A program made the translations under genes and the position numbers. Below, in pieces: positions 35,959-46,966 of a stretch of DNA of 64,000 bases. The notes beneath the pieces are model-generated. The model was given only the letters and a program-made list of their open reading frames with translations, made no database searches and was not told the origin of the DNA. The stretch is from Xanthobacteraceae bacterium (lineage in GTDB: Bacteria; Pseudomonadota; Alphaproteobacteria; Rhizobiales; Xanthobacteraceae), in contig JAMLIK010000002.1 of the NCBI GenBank assembly GCA_023954195.1, forward strand, positions 434,001 to 498,000, given 5' to 3'. The stretch's first letter is position 1; every line of letters begins with the position of its first letter.

Positions 35959-37419
35959 ATGAAACTCTGCGAACTGTTCAGCGCTGACATTGCGATCGAC
36001 CCCTCGGCGCGGGAGGTCGCGGTGACGGGCATCGCCATCGACAGCCGCGCGGTGCAACCCGGAAACCTGTTCTTCGCGCTGGCCGGCGTCAAGACCGACG
36101 GCGCGCGGTTTATCGATCAGGCGATCGCCTCGGGCGCGGTCGCAATCGCCGGCGATCACGCGCCGGCGCATCATGACGGCGTGCCGTTCGTCGCGGTGAA
36201 AAATCCGCGCCGCGCGCTGGCGCGGGCCGCCGCGCGCTTCTATCCACGCCAGCCGGACACCATTGCCGCCGTCACCGGCACCAGCGGCAAGACCTCGGTG
36301 GCGGCGTTCGCCCGCCAGATCTGGCAGCGTCTCGGGTTCGCGGCGGCCAGCATCGGCACCGTGGGCGTGGTGAGCGAGAAGCGCAACGTCTATGGCTCGC
36401 TGACGACGCCGGATCCGGTGGCGCTGCATCGGACCATCGACCAGTTGGCGGGCGACGGCGTGACGCATCTGGCGCTGGAAGCCTCGTCCCACGGGCTCGA
36501 TCAGTTCCGCCTCGACGGCGTGCGCGTCGATGCCGGCGGCTTCACCAACCTGTCGCGCGATCACATGGACTATCACCCCGACGTCGCGCATTACCTCGCG
36601 GCCAAGCTGCGGCTGTTCACCGATCTGATCGTTGACGGCGGCGCGGCGGTGATCGCCGCCGATCACGACGTATCGCGACAGGTGATCGACGCCGCGCGCC
36701 GGCGCGACTTGCGAATCCTCACGGTGGGACGGCAAGGCGACGGCGAGGGAAGTGGCGTTCGCCTGCTTGATGTCGCGGTCGATGGCTTCGCGCAAAAACT
36801 GAATCTCGAACATCGCGGGCGGCGCTACCCGGTTCGGCTGCCGCTGGTCGGCGAGTTCCAGATCGAGAACGCATTGGTCGCCGCAGGGCTTGTGATCGCC
36901 ACTGGCGCCGACGCGGCGCGAGTGTTCGCGGCGCTCGACCATCTCGAAGGCGCCAAGGGGCGGCTCGAACGGGTCGGCGTGCGCCACGGCGCGCCGATCT
37001 TCATCGACTATGCCCACAAGCCCGACGCGCTGGCCAAGGCGTTGCAAGCGCTGCGGCCTTACGCGCGGCGGCGGCTGATCGTGGTGTTCGGCGCGGGCGG
37101 CGACCGCGATGCCGGCAAACGGCCGCTGATGGGCGAGATCGCCGCGCGAAACGCCGACGCGGTGATCGTCACCGACGACAATCCGCGGAGCGAGAACCCG
37201 GCGGCGATCCGCGCCGCCATTCTCAAAGCTGCGCCCACCGCGCGCGAGATCGGCGACCGCGCCGCGGCGATCCGCGCCGCGATCGATGATCTGCGGGATG
37301 GCGATGTGCTGTTGATCGCCGGCAAGGGCCACGAAACCGGCCAGATTGTCGGCGATCGCACGCTGCCGTTTTGCGATCACGACGCGGTCGCGGACGCATT
37401 GAAGGTGAAGGTCGCATGA
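35959..37419 (+). CDS. murE: UDP-MurNAc-tripeptide ligase MurE (meso-diaminopimelate adding)
   Basis: A 486-residue Mur ligase. The ATP loop reads GTSGKTS (107-113; Ser where many MurE have Asn). [27 protein letters not shown] and [10 protein letters not shown] are MurE signatures. DNPR at 407-410 is the motif that selects meso-diaminopimelate over lysine, fitting a Gram-negative wall. It adds the third stem residue to UDP-MurNAc-L-Ala-D-Glu in the cytosol. Its stop overlaps the murF start (ATGA). Confidence 0.96.
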   Translation: MKLCELFSADIAIDPSAREVAVTGIAIDSRAVQPGNLFFALAGVKTDGARFIDQAIASGAVAIAGDHAPAHHDGVPFVAVKNPRRALARAAARFYPRQPDTIAAVTGTSGKTSVAAFARQIWQRLGFAAASIGTVGVVSEKRNVYGSLTTPDPVALHRTIDQLAGDGVTHLALEASSHGLDQFRLDGVRVDAGGFTNLSRDHMDYHPDVAHYLAAKLRLFTDLIVDGGAAVIAADHDVSRQVIDAARRRDLRILTVGRQGDGEGSGVRLLDVAVDGFAQKLNLEHRGRRYPVRLPLVGEFQIENALVAAGLVIATGADAARVFAALDHLEGAKGRLERVGVRHGAPIFIDYAHKPDALAKALQALRPYARRRLIVVFGAGGDRDAGKRPLMGEIAARNADAVIVTDDNPRSENPAAIRAAILKAAPTAREIGDRAAAIRAAIDDLRDGDVLLIAGKGHETGQIVGDRTLPFCDHDAVADALKVKVA

Positions 37420-38855
37420 GCGCGCAGCCACTCTGGACCCCGGAAGCGATGGCGGCGGCGATGGGGGCCGAGGCCGTCGGCGCGCTGCCCACAGCCGTTC
37501 TCGGCCTGTCGATCGACAGCCGCACCGTTGCGCCGGGGGAGGCTTACTTCGCCATCAGGGGCGACGTCCATGACGGCCACGATTTTGTCGAGGCCGCGCT
37601 GAAAGCCGGCGCGGCGCTTGCCGTCGTCGCCCGCGACAAGCGCGATCACTTCACCGCCGACGCGCCGTTGCTGGTTGTCGAAGACGTGTTGCAAGGGCTG
37701 GTCGATCTGGCCAAGGCGTCGCGCGCAAGGCTCGGCGCGCGGGTGATCGCGGTGACCGGTTCGGTCGGCAAGACCTCGACCAAGGAAATGCTGCGTCAGG
37801 TGCTGGAGCAGCAGGGCAAGACCCACGCCTCGGTGGCCTCGTTCAACAACCATTGGGGCGTGCCGTTGTCGCTGGCGCGCTGTCCGGCGGATGCCGCCTA
37901 CGCGGTGTTCGAGATCGGCATGAACCACGCCGGCGAAATCACGCCGCTGGTCGGATTGGCGCGGCCGCACATCGCCATCGTCACCACCGTCGAGCCGGTG
38001 CATCTGGAATTCTTCGGCAGCGTCGAGAAGATCGCCGACGCCAAGGCGGAGATCTTTTCCGGCGTCGAGCCGGGCGGCACAGCCGTGCTCAACCGCGACA
38101 ACGATCAGTTTTCGCGCCTGAAGCGCCACGCGGCGGCCGCCGGCATCGGCCGTGTCGTCACTTTCGGCGCGGACGAGGCCGCCGACGCGCGGCTGCGCGA
38201 CGTCGCCCTGCACGCCACCTGCTCGGCTGTCCATGCTGACATTCTCGATCACGACATCACCTATAAACTGGCGATGCCCGGCCGCCACATGGCGCTGAAT
38301 TCGCTGGCGGTGCTGGCGGCGGCGGCGCTGGCGGGCGCGGATCTGGCGCGCTCGGCGCTGGCGCTGTCGCAGGTTCAGGCGGCGGCCGGGCGCGGCGTGC
38401 GTAAAACCCTCGAACTCGCGCAGGGCGAGGCCACGCTGATCGATGAAAGCTACAACGCCAATCCGGCGTCGATGGCGGCGGCGCTGAACGTGCTGGGCCG
38501 CGCGGCGGTCGGCCGGCGCGGACGGCGAATCGCGGTGCTCGGCGACATGCTCGAACTCGGGCCCAAGGGCGCCGAGCTGCATCGCGGCCTGGCCGAGGCG
38601 GTGACCGGCAACGGCATCGACGCGGTGTTCTGCTGCGGGCCGTTGATGCGAAACCTGTGGGATGCGCTTCCCTCCGGGCGGCGCGGCGGCTATGCCGAAA
38701 GCTCAAACCTGCTTGAGTCGCAGGTGGCGGCGGCGTTGCGCGGGGGCGACGCGGTCATGGTCAAGGGCTCGCTCGGCTCGAAGATGAAAGTCATTGTCAG
38801 CGCGCTGGAGAAGCGCTTCCCCGACAAGGCCGCGCACGACGACGCAGCGGTGTAA
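37416..38855 (+). CDS. murF: UDP-MurNAc-pentapeptide synthetase MurF
   Basis: A 479-residue Mur ligase that adds D-Ala-D-Ala to the tripeptide precursor. ATP loop GSVGKTSTK is at 115-123. [25 protein letters not shown] and [15 protein letters not shown] are characteristic. The ATG at 37416 overlaps the murE stop by four bases; an earlier in-frame Met would overlap murE further. mraY starts 10 bp after its stop. Confidence 0.96.
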   Translation: MSAQPLWTPEAMAAAMGAEAVGALPTAVLGLSIDSRTVAPGEAYFAIRGDVHDGHDFVEAALKAGAALAVVARDKRDHFTADAPLLVVEDVLQGLVDLAKASRARLGARVIAVTGSVGKTSTKEMLRQVLEQQGKTHASVASFNNHWGVPLSLARCPADAAYAVFEIGMNHAGEITPLVGLARPHIAIVTTVEPVHLEFFGSVEKIADAKAEIFSGVEPGGTAVLNRDNDQFSRLKRHAAAAGIGRVVTFGADEAADARLRDVALHATCSAVHADILDHDITYKLAMPGRHMALNSLAVLAAAALAGADLARSALALSQVQAAAGRGVRKTLELAQGEATLIDESYNANPASMAAALNVLGRAAVGRRGRRIAVLGDMLELGPKGAELHRGLAEAVTGNGIDAVFCCGPLMRNLWDALPSGRRGGYAESSNLLESQVAAALRGGDAVMVKGSLGSKMKVIVSALEKRFPDKAAHDDAAV

Positions 38856-38865
38856 GGCGGATTGC

Positions 38866-39948
38866 ATGTTTTATTGGTTGATCGACGCGGCGCCGGCTTT
38901 TCCGGGCCTCAATGTGTTTCGCTACATCACGTTCCGGACCGGCGGCGCGATGGTCACCGCGGCGCTGTTCGTGTTCCTGTTCGGCCCGTGGATCATCGAC
39001 AACCTGCGCATCCGGCAGGGCAAGGGGCAGCCGATCCGCAGCGACGGCCCGCAGACCCACCTGACCAAGAAGGGCACGCCCACCATGGGCGGGCTGATGA
39101 TCCTGTCCGGCCTCGTGGTCTCGACGCTGCTATGGGCCAATCCGATGAATCCGTATGTCTGGATCGTGCTTGGCGTCACGCTCGGCTTCGGTCTGGTCGG
39201 CTTCTATGACGATTATCTGAAGGTCACCAAGCAGAGCCACAACGGCTTCGGCGGCCGCAGCCGGTTGCTGATCGAGGGCGTCATCGCGGCGCTGGCGTGC
39301 TACGCGATGATGCGGCTCGGCCGCGAGCCGCTGTCGAGTTCGCTGGCGATACCGTTCTTCAAGGAAGTCGTTATCAATCTCGGCTGGTTCTTCGTGATCT
39401 TCGGCGGCTTCATCATCGTCGGCGCCGGCAACGCGGTGAACCTCACCGACGGCCTCGACGGCCTCGCCATCGTGCCGGTGATGATCGCCGCCGCGAGCTT
39501 CGGCCTGATCTCCTATCTTGCCGGCAACGCGGTGTTTTCCGATTATCTGCAAATCAACTACGTCGCCGGCACCGGCGAACTGGCGGTGCTTTGCGGCGCG
39601 GTGCTGGGGGCCGGGCTCGGCTTCCTGTGGTTCAACGCGCCGCCGGCCTCGATCTTCATGGGCGACACCGGCTCGCTGGCGCTCGGCGGCATGCTGGGCT
39701 CGATCGCGGTGGCGGTGAAGCACGAGATCGTGCTGGCGGTGATCGGCGGTCTGTTCGTGCTGGAGGCGGTGTCGGTGATCGTACAGGTGGCGTCGTTCAA
39801 GCTGACCGGCAAGCGCGTGTTCCGGATGGCGCCGATCCATCATCATTTCGAGCAGAAGGGCTGGACCGAGCCGCAGGTGGTGATCCGGTTCTGGATCATC
39901 GCGGTGATGCTGGCGCTGCTCGGCCTCTCCACCCTGAAGCTGCGTTGA
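38866..39948 (+). CDS. mraY: Phospho-MurNAc-pentapeptide transferase MraY
   Basis: A 360-residue integral membrane enzyme (about ten helices) that moves phospho-MurNAc-pentapeptide to undecaprenyl phosphate, giving lipid I. Signatures are [29 protein letters not shown] with the catalytic Asp pair, [24 protein letters not shown] and [12 protein letters not shown]. The ATG at 38866 begins MFYWLIDAA. murD follows four bases after the stop. Confidence 0.97.
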   Translation: MFYWLIDAAPAFPGLNVFRYITFRTGGAMVTAALFVFLFGPWIIDNLRIRQGKGQPIRSDGPQTHLTKKGTPTMGGLMILSGLVVSTLLWANPMNPYVWIVLGVTLGFGLVGFYDDYLKVTKQSHNGFGGRSRLLIEGVIAALACYAMMRLGREPLSSSLAIPFFKEVVINLGWFFVIFGGFIIVGAGNAVNLTDGLDGLAIVPVMIAAASFGLISYLAGNAVFSDYLQINYVAGTGELAVLCGAVLGAGLGFLWFNAPPASIFMGDTGSLALGGMLGSIAVAVKHEIVLAVIGGLFVLEAVSVIVQVASFKLTGKRVFRMAPIHHHFEQKGWTEPQVVIRFWIIAVMLALLGLSTLKLR

Positions 39949-39952
39949 AACC

Positions 39953-41353
39953 ATGATCCCCGTCACCTCGTTCGCCGGCAAGCGCGTCGCCGTGTTCGGC
40001 CTCGGCGGTTCCGGCCTTGCGAGCTGCGAGGCGTTGCGCGCCGGCGGCGCCGATGTGGTCGCCTGCGATGACAACGCCGAGCGGATGGCGCAGGCCGCGC
40101 GCGCGGGATTCCTCACCGCCGATCTGCGCGACGCGGCATGGGAGAGTTTCGCCGCGCTGGTGCTGACGCCGGGCGTGCCGCTGACCCATCCGCAACCGCA
40201 CTGGACGGTGTTGGCCGCCGGGCGCGCCGGCGTCGAGGTGATCGGCGATATCGAGCTGTTCTGCCGCGAGCGCCGCCGCTTCGCGCCGAACGCGCCGTTC
40301 GTCGCCATCACCGGCACCAACGGCAAGTCCACCACCACGGCGCTGATCGCGCACCTGATGCGCGCGGCCGGGCACGACGTGCAGATGGGCGGCAACATCG
40401 GCACCGCGATCCTGTCGCTGGAGCCGCCGCGCGCCGGCCGCGTCCATGTCGTCGAGATGTCGTCGTACCAGATCGACCTCTGCCCTTCGCTCGATCCGAG
40501 CGTCGGCATCCTGCTCAACGTCAGCGAGGATCACCTCGACCGCCACGGCACCATCGCGCACTACGCCGCGGTGAAGGAGCGGCTGGTCGCCGGCGTGCAG
40601 CCGGGCGGCGCGGCCATCGTCGGCGTCGACGACGGCTTCAGCCGGGCCGTCGCCGACCGGCTCGATCAGGCGGGCAAGCCGGTGGTGCGGATCTCGGTCC
40701 GGCAGCCGCTCCCGGACGGGATCTATGTCGAGCATGAGACGATTATCCGCGCCAGCGGCGGCGCGCGCACCGAGGTCGCGCGGATCGGCGGCATCGGCTC
40801 GCTGCGTGGCGTCCACAATGCCCAGAACGCCGCCTGCGCCGCCGCCGCCGCGCTGGCGCTCGGCGTTCGCGGTGACGTGCTGCAAGAGGGACTGCGCAGT
40901 TTCCCCGGCCTCGCCCATCGCATGGAGCAGGTCGGGCGGCGCGGCGGCGTGCTGTTCGTCAACGATTCGAAGGGCACCAACGCCGACGCCACGGCGCGGG
41001 CGCTGGCCTCGTTCGGCGACATCTTCTGGATCGCCGGCGGCAAGCCGAAGACCGGCGGCATCACCTCGCTGACGGAGTTCTTCCCGCGCATCCGCAAAGC
41101 CTATCTGATCGGCGCGGCGGCGCGGGAGTTCGCCGCGACGCTGGAGGGCAGGGTGCCTTACGAAATCAGCGAGACGCTCGATGTCGCGGTGCCGAACGCC
41201 GCGCGCGACGCCAACGCGGCGGGATTGCCGGACGCGGTGGTGCTGCTGTCCCCGGCCTGCGCCTCGTTCGATCAGTTTCCGAATTTCGAGGTGCGCGGCG
41301 CGCGGTTCGGCGAACTGGCGCGGGCGCTGGACGGCGTCGTGCCGGTGGTGTGA
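39953..41353 (+). CDS. murD: UDP-MurNAc-L-alanine:D-glutamate ligase MurD
   Basis: A 466-residue Mur ligase adding D-glutamate, the second stem residue. The N-terminal Rossmann region is [24 protein letters not shown] loop is GTNGKST (121-127), with [29 protein letters not shown] and [17 protein letters not shown]-like C-terminal regions read [19 protein letters not shown]. It follows mraY with a four-base gap. A 194-bp break with a palindromic repeat separates it from ftsW. Confidence 0.97.
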   Translation: MIPVTSFAGKRVAVFGLGGSGLASCEALRAGGADVVACDDNAERMAQAARAGFLTADLRDAAWESFAALVLTPGVPLTHPQPHWTVLAAGRAGVEVIGDIELFCRERRRFAPNAPFVAITGTNGKSTTTALIAHLMRAAGHDVQMGGNIGTAILSLEPPRAGRVHVVEMSSYQIDLCPSLDPSVGILLNVSEDHLDRHGTIAHYAAVKERLVAGVQPGGAAIVGVDDGFSRAVADRLDQAGKPVVRISVRQPLPDGIYVEHETIIRASGGARTEVARIGGIGSLRGVHNAQNAACAAAAALALGVRGDVLQEGLRSFPGLAHRMEQVGRRGGVLFVNDSKGTNADATARALASFGDIFWIAGGKPKTGGITSLTEFFPRIRKAYLIGAAAREFAATLEGRVPYEISETLDVAVPNAARDANAAGLPDAVVLLSPACASFDQFPNFEVRGARFGELARALDGVVPVV

Positions 41354-41384
41354 GAGACTTTCAGCCTTCGGCAGCATTATCTGT

Positions 41385-41460
41385 CGTCATGCGCGGACTT
41401 GATCCGCGCATCCATCTTCTTGAAAAATGATGGATTGCCGGGTCAAGCCCGGCAATGACT
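41385..41460. repeat. Dispersed double-hairpin repeat, family B, copy 3 (inside the dcw cluster)
   Basis: Hairpin ATGCGCGGACTTGATCCGCGCAT, linker CCATCTTCTTGAAAAATGATGG (itself pairable), hairpin TTGCCGGGTCAAGCCCGGCAA. It lies in the murD-ftsW gap and is almost the exact reverse complement in layout of the 11972 copy. As the strongest hairpin inside the cluster it could attenuate or process the long message. Confidence 0.7.
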
Positions 41461-41547
41461 CCATCGCGACAAATGTTTTCATTCCGTTAACGGTTCGGCA
41501 ACCATGATGGGGGAGCAATGGGCGTTGATCCGCCCGCAGGACCCGCC

Positions 41548-42699
41548 ATGATCTCACGCGAACAACGCACCCCGCTTTCCGAATGGTGGTGGACCGTCGA
41601 CCGGCTGTTGCTGGGCGCGTTCGTGCTGCTGATCCTGTGCGGCGTGATCCTGTCGCTGGCGGCGAGCCCGTCGGTGGCGACCCGCATCGGGCTCGATCCG
41701 TTTCACTTCTTCAACCGCCACGTGATGTTCCTGCTGCCGTCGCTGCTCGTGATGCTGACGGTCTCGTTCCTGTCGCCACGGCAAATCCGGCGCAGCGCGC
41801 TGATCGTGCTGGTGGTCAGCGTCGCATTGATCGTCGTCACCCTCCTGTTCGGCCCGGAAGTGAAGGGCGCGCGGCGCTGGATCACCATTCTCGGCGTCAA
41901 CATTCAGGCGTCCGAATCCGCGAAACCCGCCTTCGTCGTGGTGGTGGCGTGGCTGTTCGCGGAATCGGCGCGGCGGCCGGAGATGCCGGCGACCTCGATG
42001 GCGCTGGCGGCGCTGCTCGGCCTGGTGACGCTGCTGGTGATGGAGCCGGACTTCGGCCAGACCATGCTGCTCCTGATGGTGTGGGGCGCGCTGTTCTTTA
42101 TCGCGGGAATGCGGATGGTCTGGGTGTTCGGCCTCGCCGGCTCGGCGGCGGCCGGATTGTTCGGCGCCTATTTGTTGGTGCCGCACGTCGCCGCGCGCAT
42201 CAAGCGGTTCATGGATCCCGCCTCCGGCGATACCTTCCAGGTCGACACCGCGATGGAGTCGTTCCTGCATGGCGGCTGGTTCGGCGTCGGTCCGGGCGAG
42301 GGCACGGTGAAACGCATTCTTCCCGACAGCCACACCGATTTCGTGTTCGCGGTGGCCGCCGAGGAGTTCGGCATCATCTTCTGCCTGGCGCTGGCCGGGC
42401 TGTTCGCCTTCATCGTGCTGCGCACGTTGTCGCGCGCCTATGCCAGCGAGGACCTGTTCACCCGGTTCGCGGCCTCGGGGCTGGCGATCCTGTTCGGCGT
42501 GCAGGCCGCGATCAACATCTCGGTCAACCTGCACCTGATTCCCGCCAAGGGCATGACCCTGCCGTTCATTTCCTATGGCGGCTCGTCGATGGTGTCGCTG
42601 GCTTACGGCGTCGGCATGATGCTGGCGCTGACGCGGCAGCGGCCCTCGACCGAAATGGCGTCGATCGGCGACCTCAACGCGGCCCAAGCCTACGCCTAG
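41548..42699 (+). CDS. ftsW: Septal peptidoglycan polymerase FtsW
   Basis: A 383-residue SEDS-family membrane glycosyltransferase with about ten helices that polymerises lipid II at the septum with FtsI. Typical regions are FFNRHVMFLLPSLLVM, GPEVKGARRWI, NIQASESAKPAFVVV, MEPDFGQTMLL, GEGTVKRILPDSHTDFVFAV and LPFISYGGSSMVSLAYGVG. The ATG at 41548 (MISREQRTPLSEWWW) has AGGA six bases upstream. An in-frame ATG at 41518 lies only three bases after a GGGGGAG run and is less likely. murG starts one base after its stop. Confidence 0.95.
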   Translation: MISREQRTPLSEWWWTVDRLLLGAFVLLILCGVILSLAASPSVATRIGLDPFHFFNRHVMFLLPSLLVMLTVSFLSPRQIRRSALIVLVVSVALIVVTLLFGPEVKGARRWITILGVNIQASESAKPAFVVVVAWLFAESARRPEMPATSMALAALLGLVTLLVMEPDFGQTMLLLMVWGALFFIAGMRMVWVFGLAGSAAAGLFGAYLLVPHVAARIKRFMDPASGDTFQVDTAMESFLHGGWFGVGPGEGTVKRILPDSHTDFVFAVAAEEFGIIFCLALAGLFAFIVLRTLSRAYASEDLFTRFAASGLAILFGVQAAINISVNLHLIPAKGMTLPFISYGGSSMVSLAYGVGMMLALTRQRPSTEMASIGDLNAAQAYA

Positions 42700-42700
42700 C

Positions 42701-43819
42701 ATGAGCGAAGCGCCTCTCATTCTGCTGGCGGCGGGCGGCACCGGCGGCCATCTGTTCCCCGCCGAGGCGCTGGGCGCCGCGCTGATGCGGCGCGGCTGGC
42801 GGGCGCAGCTCGTCACCGATGAGCGCGCGCGGCGTTTCAGCGGGCTGTTCGCGGGCGAGACGCTTCACGTCGTGCCGAGCGCGACGGTGCGCGGTCGCTC
42901 GCCGTTGGCGCTGGCGCGAACCGGGCTGACGCTCGCGGCCGGCACCGCGGCGTCGCTCAAACTGATCCGTCGCTTGCGTCCGGCCGCGGTGATCGGCTTC
43001 GGCGGCTATCCGACCCTGCCGCCGCTGGTCGCGGCGCGCCTTCTCGGCGTGCCGACGCTGATTCACGATTCCAACGCGGTGCTGGGCCGCGCCAACCGCC
43101 TGCTGGCGGGGCGCGTCAACGCCATCGCCACCTCGCTGCCCGGCGTGCTGGATCGCGATCCGAAGCTCGCGGCGAAAACCATCGTCACCGGAACGCCGCT
43201 GCGGCCGGCGGTTCTCGCCGCGGTCGCGCCGTTCGAAGCACCGCGGCCGGGCGGCGGCCTGCGCCTGCTGGTCGTCGGCGGCAGCCAGGGCGCGCGGGTG
43301 ATGTCGGATATCGTGCCTCCCGCGATCGAGCGGCTGGAGCCCGCGCTGTGGCAGCGCCTCAAGCTGACGCAGCAGGTCCGTGACGAGGATTTTTCGCGCG
43401 TGCGCGCGACCTACGACAAACTCAGGATCGAAGCCGAACTCGCCCCGTTCTTCGCCGACCTGCCGGCGCGGCTGGCGGCGAGCCATCTGGTGATTTCGCG
43501 CTCTGGCGCGACCACCGTGGCGGAACTCGGCGCAATCGGCCGGCCGGCGATCCTGGTGCCGCTGCCCGGCGCGCTCGATCAGGACCAGTTCGCCAATGCC
43601 GGCGTGCTGGCCGACGCCGGCGGCGCGATCCGGATTCCGCAGGCCGAATTCACCCCGGACCGGCTGGCGGCGGAGATTTCCGCGCTGGCGGCGGATCCGG
43701 CGCGCCTCGAAGCCATGGCGTCCGCCGCGCGTGGCATCGGCAAGCCGGACGCCGCCGAGCGATTGGCCGATCTGGTGATGAAGGTGGCGGGAGTGGGGCC
43801 GTCGCAAGCTCGATTTTAG
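42701..43819 (+). CDS. murG: Lipid II synthase MurG (GlcNAc transferase)
   Basis: A 372-residue GT-B glycosyltransferase (family 28) that adds GlcNAc to lipid I on the inner face of the membrane. The N-terminal AAGGTGGHLFPAEAL (residues 10-24) is the G-loop with the conserved His. GFGGYPTLPPLVAA, IHDSNAVLGRANRLL (Asp-Ser where many MurG have Glu-Gln), VVGGSQGARVMSD, ISRSGATTVAEL and PLPGALDQDQFANA complete the pattern. The IHDSN variant deviates from the common HEQN/HEQ string and is worth noting. murC follows after ~105 bp. Confidence 0.95.
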   Translation: MSEAPLILLAAGGTGGHLFPAEALGAALMRRGWRAQLVTDERARRFSGLFAGETLHVVPSATVRGRSPLALARTGLTLAAGTAASLKLIRRLRPAAVIGFGGYPTLPPLVAARLLGVPTLIHDSNAVLGRANRLLAGRVNAIATSLPGVLDRDPKLAAKTIVTGTPLRPAVLAAVAPFEAPRPGGGLRLLVVGGSQGARVMSDIVPPAIERLEPALWQRLKLTQQVRDEDFSRVRATYDKLRIEAELAPFFADLPARLAASHLVISRSGATTVAELGAIGRPAILVPLPGALDQDQFANAGVLADAGGAIRIPQAEFTPDRLAAEISALAADPARLEAMASAARGIGKPDAAERLADLVMKVAGVGPSQARF

Positions 43820-43868
43820 CCGCGAAGACGGCCATCCGGTATCCGCGGGGCTCACGGAATCATATAAG

Positions 43869-43908
43869 TGTCACGATGCTGGATCGTCCGCCTTCGCGGA
43901 TGATGACG
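43869..43908. repeat. Partial family C palindromic repeat in the murG-murC gap
   Basis: GTCACGATGCTGGATCGTCC and the following GCCTTCGCGGATGATGACG match the right half of the 800-877 element (GTCACGGAATACTGGATG.CCCGCCTTCGCGGGG.ATGACG). The left hairpin is missing, so this looks like a decayed or half element. Confidence 0.5.
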
Positions 43909-43924
43909 TCAGGGAATTTCAATT

Positions 43925-45337
43925 ATGAGACTGCCGCGCGAGATCGGACCCATCCACTTTGTCGGCATCGGCGGCATCGGCATGAGCGGCATCGCCGAGG
44001 TGCTCAACAACCTCGGCTACACCGTGCAGGGCTCCGACGCCGCCGAGGGGTCGAACGTCGTCCGGCTGCGTGACAAGGGTATCAAAGTCACCGTCGGCCA
44101 CAAGGCCGAGAACATCGCGGGCGCCGACGTGCTGGTGGTGTCCACCGCGATCAAGCGCGACAACCCCGAACTGCTGGCGGCGCGCGCGCAACGCATCCCG
44201 GTGGTGCGCCGCGCCGAAATGCTGGCGGAACTGATGCGGCTGAAAAGCTGCGTCGCCATCGCCGGCACCCACGGCAAGACCACCACCACCTCGATGGTCG
44301 CGACCCTGCTCGACGCCGGCGATTTCGACCCCACCGTTATCAACGGCGGCATCATCAACGCCTATGGCACCAATGCGCGGCTCGGCAGCGGCGACTGGAT
44401 GGTGGTGGAGGCCGACGAGAGCGACGGCACCTTCCTCAAGCTGCCGGTCGATGTCGCCATCGTCACCAATGTCGATCCCGAGCATCTCGATCACTTCAAG
44501 ACTTTCGAAGCGGTGCAGGACGCCTTCCGCCATTTCGTCGAGAGCCTGCCGTTCTACGGCTTCGCGGTTATGTGCATCGATCATCCGGTGGTGCAGGCGC
44601 TGGTCGGCAAGATCGAGGATCGCCGCATCATCACCTATGGCGCCAATCCGCAAGCCGACGTCCTGCTGGCCGACCTCAAGGCGTCGAACGGCGGATCACA
44701 CTTCAAGGTCGCGTTCCGCGATCGCAACGCCGGCACCGCGCACGAGATTTCCGACCTGGTGCTGCCGATGCCGGGCCGTCACAACGCGCTGAACGCCACG
44801 GCGGCGATCGCGGTGGCGCGCGAACTCGGCATTGCCGATGCCGCGATCCGCACGGCGCTGGCCGGCTTCGGCGGCGTCAAGCGGCGCTTCACTCGCACCG
44901 GCGAATGGAACGGCATCACCGTGATCGACGACTACGGCCATCATCCGGTCGAGATCGCCGCCGTGCTGAAGGCCGCGCGCGACTCCACCGCCGGCAAGGT
45001 GATCGCGGTGGTGCAGCCACATCGCTACAGCCGGCTGCAATCGCTGTTCGAGGAGTTCTGCACCTGCTTCAACGACGCCGACACGGTGATCGTCGCCGAT
45101 GTCTATGCGGCGGGCGAGGCGCCGATCCCCGGCATCGACCGCGACAGTTTCGTGCTCGGCCTGCGCGCGCACGGCCATCGCGAGGTGATCGCGCTGCCGA
45201 ACGCGGCGGCGCTCGCCGCCGTGGTGCGCGGCGTGGCGAAGCCGGGCGACTACGTCGTCTGCCTCGGCGCCGGCAACATCACCCAATGGGCCTACGCGCT
45301 GCCGGGTGAACTGAAGGCGCTGGACGCTTCGCGATGA
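43925..45337 (+). CDS. murC: UDP-MurNAc:L-alanine ligase MurC
   Basis: A 470-residue Mur ligase that adds the first stem residue. [18 protein letters not shown] is the N-terminal uridine-binding Rossmann region. ATP loop GTHGKTTT is at 114-121. [47 protein letters not shown] and QPHRYSRL are all MurC motifs. The stop overlaps the start of the next gene, a glutamine amidotransferase, as ATGA. Confidence 0.97.
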   Translation: MRLPREIGPIHFVGIGGIGMSGIAEVLNNLGYTVQGSDAAEGSNVVRLRDKGIKVTVGHKAENIAGADVLVVSTAIKRDNPELLAARAQRIPVVRRAEMLAELMRLKSCVAIAGTHGKTTTTSMVATLLDAGDFDPTVINGGIINAYGTNARLGSGDWMVVEADESDGTFLKLPVDVAIVTNVDPEHLDHFKTFEAVQDAFRHFVESLPFYGFAVMCIDHPVVQALVGKIEDRRIITYGANPQADVLLADLKASNGGSHFKVAFRDRNAGTAHEISDLVLPMPGRHNALNATAAIAVARELGIADAAIRTALAGFGGVKRRFTRTGEWNGITVIDDYGHHPVEIAAVLKAARDSTAGKVIAVVQPHRYSRLQSLFEEFCTCFNDADTVIVADVYAAGEAPIPGIDRDSFVLGLRAHGHREVIALPNAAALAAVVRGVAKPGDYVVCLGAGNITQWAYALPGELKALDASR

Positions 45338-46032
45338 CGACATGCCTGGCCCTGCGTCACCTGGCGTTCGAGGATGCGGGCCTGCTGGGCGACCTTCTCG
45401 CGGCGCGCGGGGTGGATGTGTCTTATGTCGATGCGGGTGTTGATTCCCTGGATGCGGGGGCGTGGGGCGCGGTCGATCTGGCCGTGGTGCTCGGCGGCCC
45501 GATCGGCGTGTATGAAGTCGATGAGTATCCGTTCCTCGACGGCGAGGTCGCGATGCTGCGCGCCCGGCTCGCGGCGCGCAGGCCGACGCTCGGGATCTGC
45601 CTCGGCGCGCAGTTGATGGCGGCGGCGCTCGGCGCGTGCGTCGCGCCCGGTCCCGCCAAGGAGATCGGCTACGCCCCGCTCACATTCACCGAGGCGGGCC
45701 GGCGCTCCGTTCTCGCGCCGCTCGACGGCGTGGACGTGCTGCATTGGCATGGCGACAATCTTGACCTGCCGGATGGTGCGGAGCGGCTCGCCTTCACCCG
45801 GACCTGTCCGGTGCAGGCGTTCACTGTCGGCGCGCACGCGCTCGGACTGCAATTCCACATCGAAACGGAACCGGTGCAATTCGAGCGTTGGCTGATTGGT
45901 CATGCCGTCGAATTGGCGAAGGCGGGACTCGCGCCCTCCGCGCTGCGCGCCCAGGCGGCGCGAAGCGGCGCGGCGACCGCCGCCGCCGGCCGGCGCGTGC
46001 TCGGCGACTGGCTCGCGCGGGTGCTTGCATGA
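45334..46032 (+). CDS. Class I glutamine amidotransferase inside the dcw cluster
   Basis: A 232-residue free-standing class I glutaminase domain. The nucleophile elbow is LGICLGAQ with Cys89; QFHIETEP supplies His175 and Glu177, completing the Cys-His-Glu triad. Similarity is to 'GMP synthase-like' amidotransferases. The family releases ammonia from glutamine for a partner synthetase, but none is fused here. It overlaps murC at its start and murB at its end by four bases each, so all three should be translated together. A role linked to precursor amidation is conceivable (compare GatD with MurT in Gram-positives), but that is speculation; GatD has a different fold subgroup and lacks the Glu. 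Confidence 0.88.
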   Translation: MTTCLALRHLAFEDAGLLGDLLAARGVDVSYVDAGVDSLDAGAWGAVDLAVVLGGPIGVYEVDEYPFLDGEVAMLRARLAARRPTLGICLGAQLMAAALGACVAPGPAKEIGYAPLTFTEAGRRSVLAPLDGVDVLHWHGDNLDLPDGAERLAFTRTCPVQAFTVGAHALGLQFHIETEPVQFERWLIGHAVELAKAGLAPSALRAQAARSGAATAAAGRRVLGDWLARVLA

Positions 46033-46952
46033 CCTTCCCCGACATCATTCCCGATTTGCGCGCCGCGATGCCCGATCTGCGCGGGCGGCTGCTCGGCAAC
46101 GAGCCGCTGGCGCCGCTGACCTGGTTTCGCGTCGGCGGCCCGGCGCAGGTCTTGTTCACGCCAGCGGATGAAAGCGACCTCGCTTACTTCCTGACGCATT
46201 TGCGCGCGGACATTCCGGTCATTTGCATCGGCGTCGGATCGAACCTGATCGTGCGCGACGGCGGCTTGCCGGGCGTGGTGATCCGGCTGTCGCCGCGCGG
46301 CTTCGGCGAGGTTCGTGTCGAGGGCGATATCGTTCACGCGGGCGGCGCCGCGCTCGACAAGCGGGTGGCGGAAGCTGCGGCGGCGGCCAATCTGAGCGGT
46401 CTCGAATTTCTGTTCGGCATTCCCGGCGGCATCGGCGGCGCGCTGCGGATGAACGCCGGCGCGAACGGCGGCGAGATCGAGGACATTCTGGTCGAAGCGA
46501 CGGCGGTGGCGCGCGACGGCGCGTTGCATCGCTTCGACAACGCCGCGATGGGGTTCAGCTACCGCAACAGCGCGATCGAGGCGTCATTCGTGTTCACCTC
46601 GGCGCGGTTTCGCGGCACGCCCGCCGGGGCGGACGCGATCCGCGCGCGGATGCAGGCGGTGCAGGCCCATCGCGAGACCGCGCAGCCGATCCGCGAGAAA
46701 ACCGGCGGGTCGACCTTCAAGAATCCGCCGGGGCACAGCGCCTGGAAACTGATCGACGCCGCCGGCTGCCGGGGCTTGCGCGTCGGCGGCGCGCAGGTGT
46801 CGGAGATGCACTGCAATTTCCTCATCAACACCGGCGAGGCCACCGCGCACGACATCGAGACGCTGGGCGAGACGGTGCGCGCGCGGGTGAAGGGGCATTC
46901 CGGCATCGACCTGCACTGGGAGATCAAGCGGATCGGGATCACGCGAGCGTAG
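46029..46952 (+). CDS. murB: UDP-N-acetylenolpyruvoylglucosamine reductase MurB
   Basis: A 307-residue FAD enzyme that reduces UDP-GlcNAc-enolpyruvate with NADPH to UDP-MurNAc. FAD-binding segments are [12 protein letters not shown] and [20 protein letters not shown]. The proton-donor Ser lies in [30 protein letters not shown] and a C-terminal [11 protein letters not shown] finish the type I (short-loop) enzyme. ATG at 46029 overlaps the amidotransferase stop; longer in-frame starts run through that gene. Confidence 0.97.
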   Translation: MTFPDIIPDLRAAMPDLRGRLLGNEPLAPLTWFRVGGPAQVLFTPADESDLAYFLTHLRADIPVICIGVGSNLIVRDGGLPGVVIRLSPRGFGEVRVEGDIVHAGGAALDKRVAEAAAAANLSGLEFLFGIPGGIGGALRMNAGANGGEIEDILVEATAVARDGALHRFDNAAMGFSYRNSAIEASFVFTSARFRGTPAGADAIRARMQAVQAHRETAQPIREKTGGSTFKNPPGHSAWKLIDAAGCRGLRVGGAQVSEMHCNFLINTGEATAHDIETLGETVRARVKGHSGIDLHWEIKRIGITRA

Positions 46953-46966
46953 CGTCGATCCGCCGA

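Noticed and set aside
34002-36092. 696-codon minus-strand frame over ftsI
   Set aside because: Shadow of ftsI; no recognisable domain.
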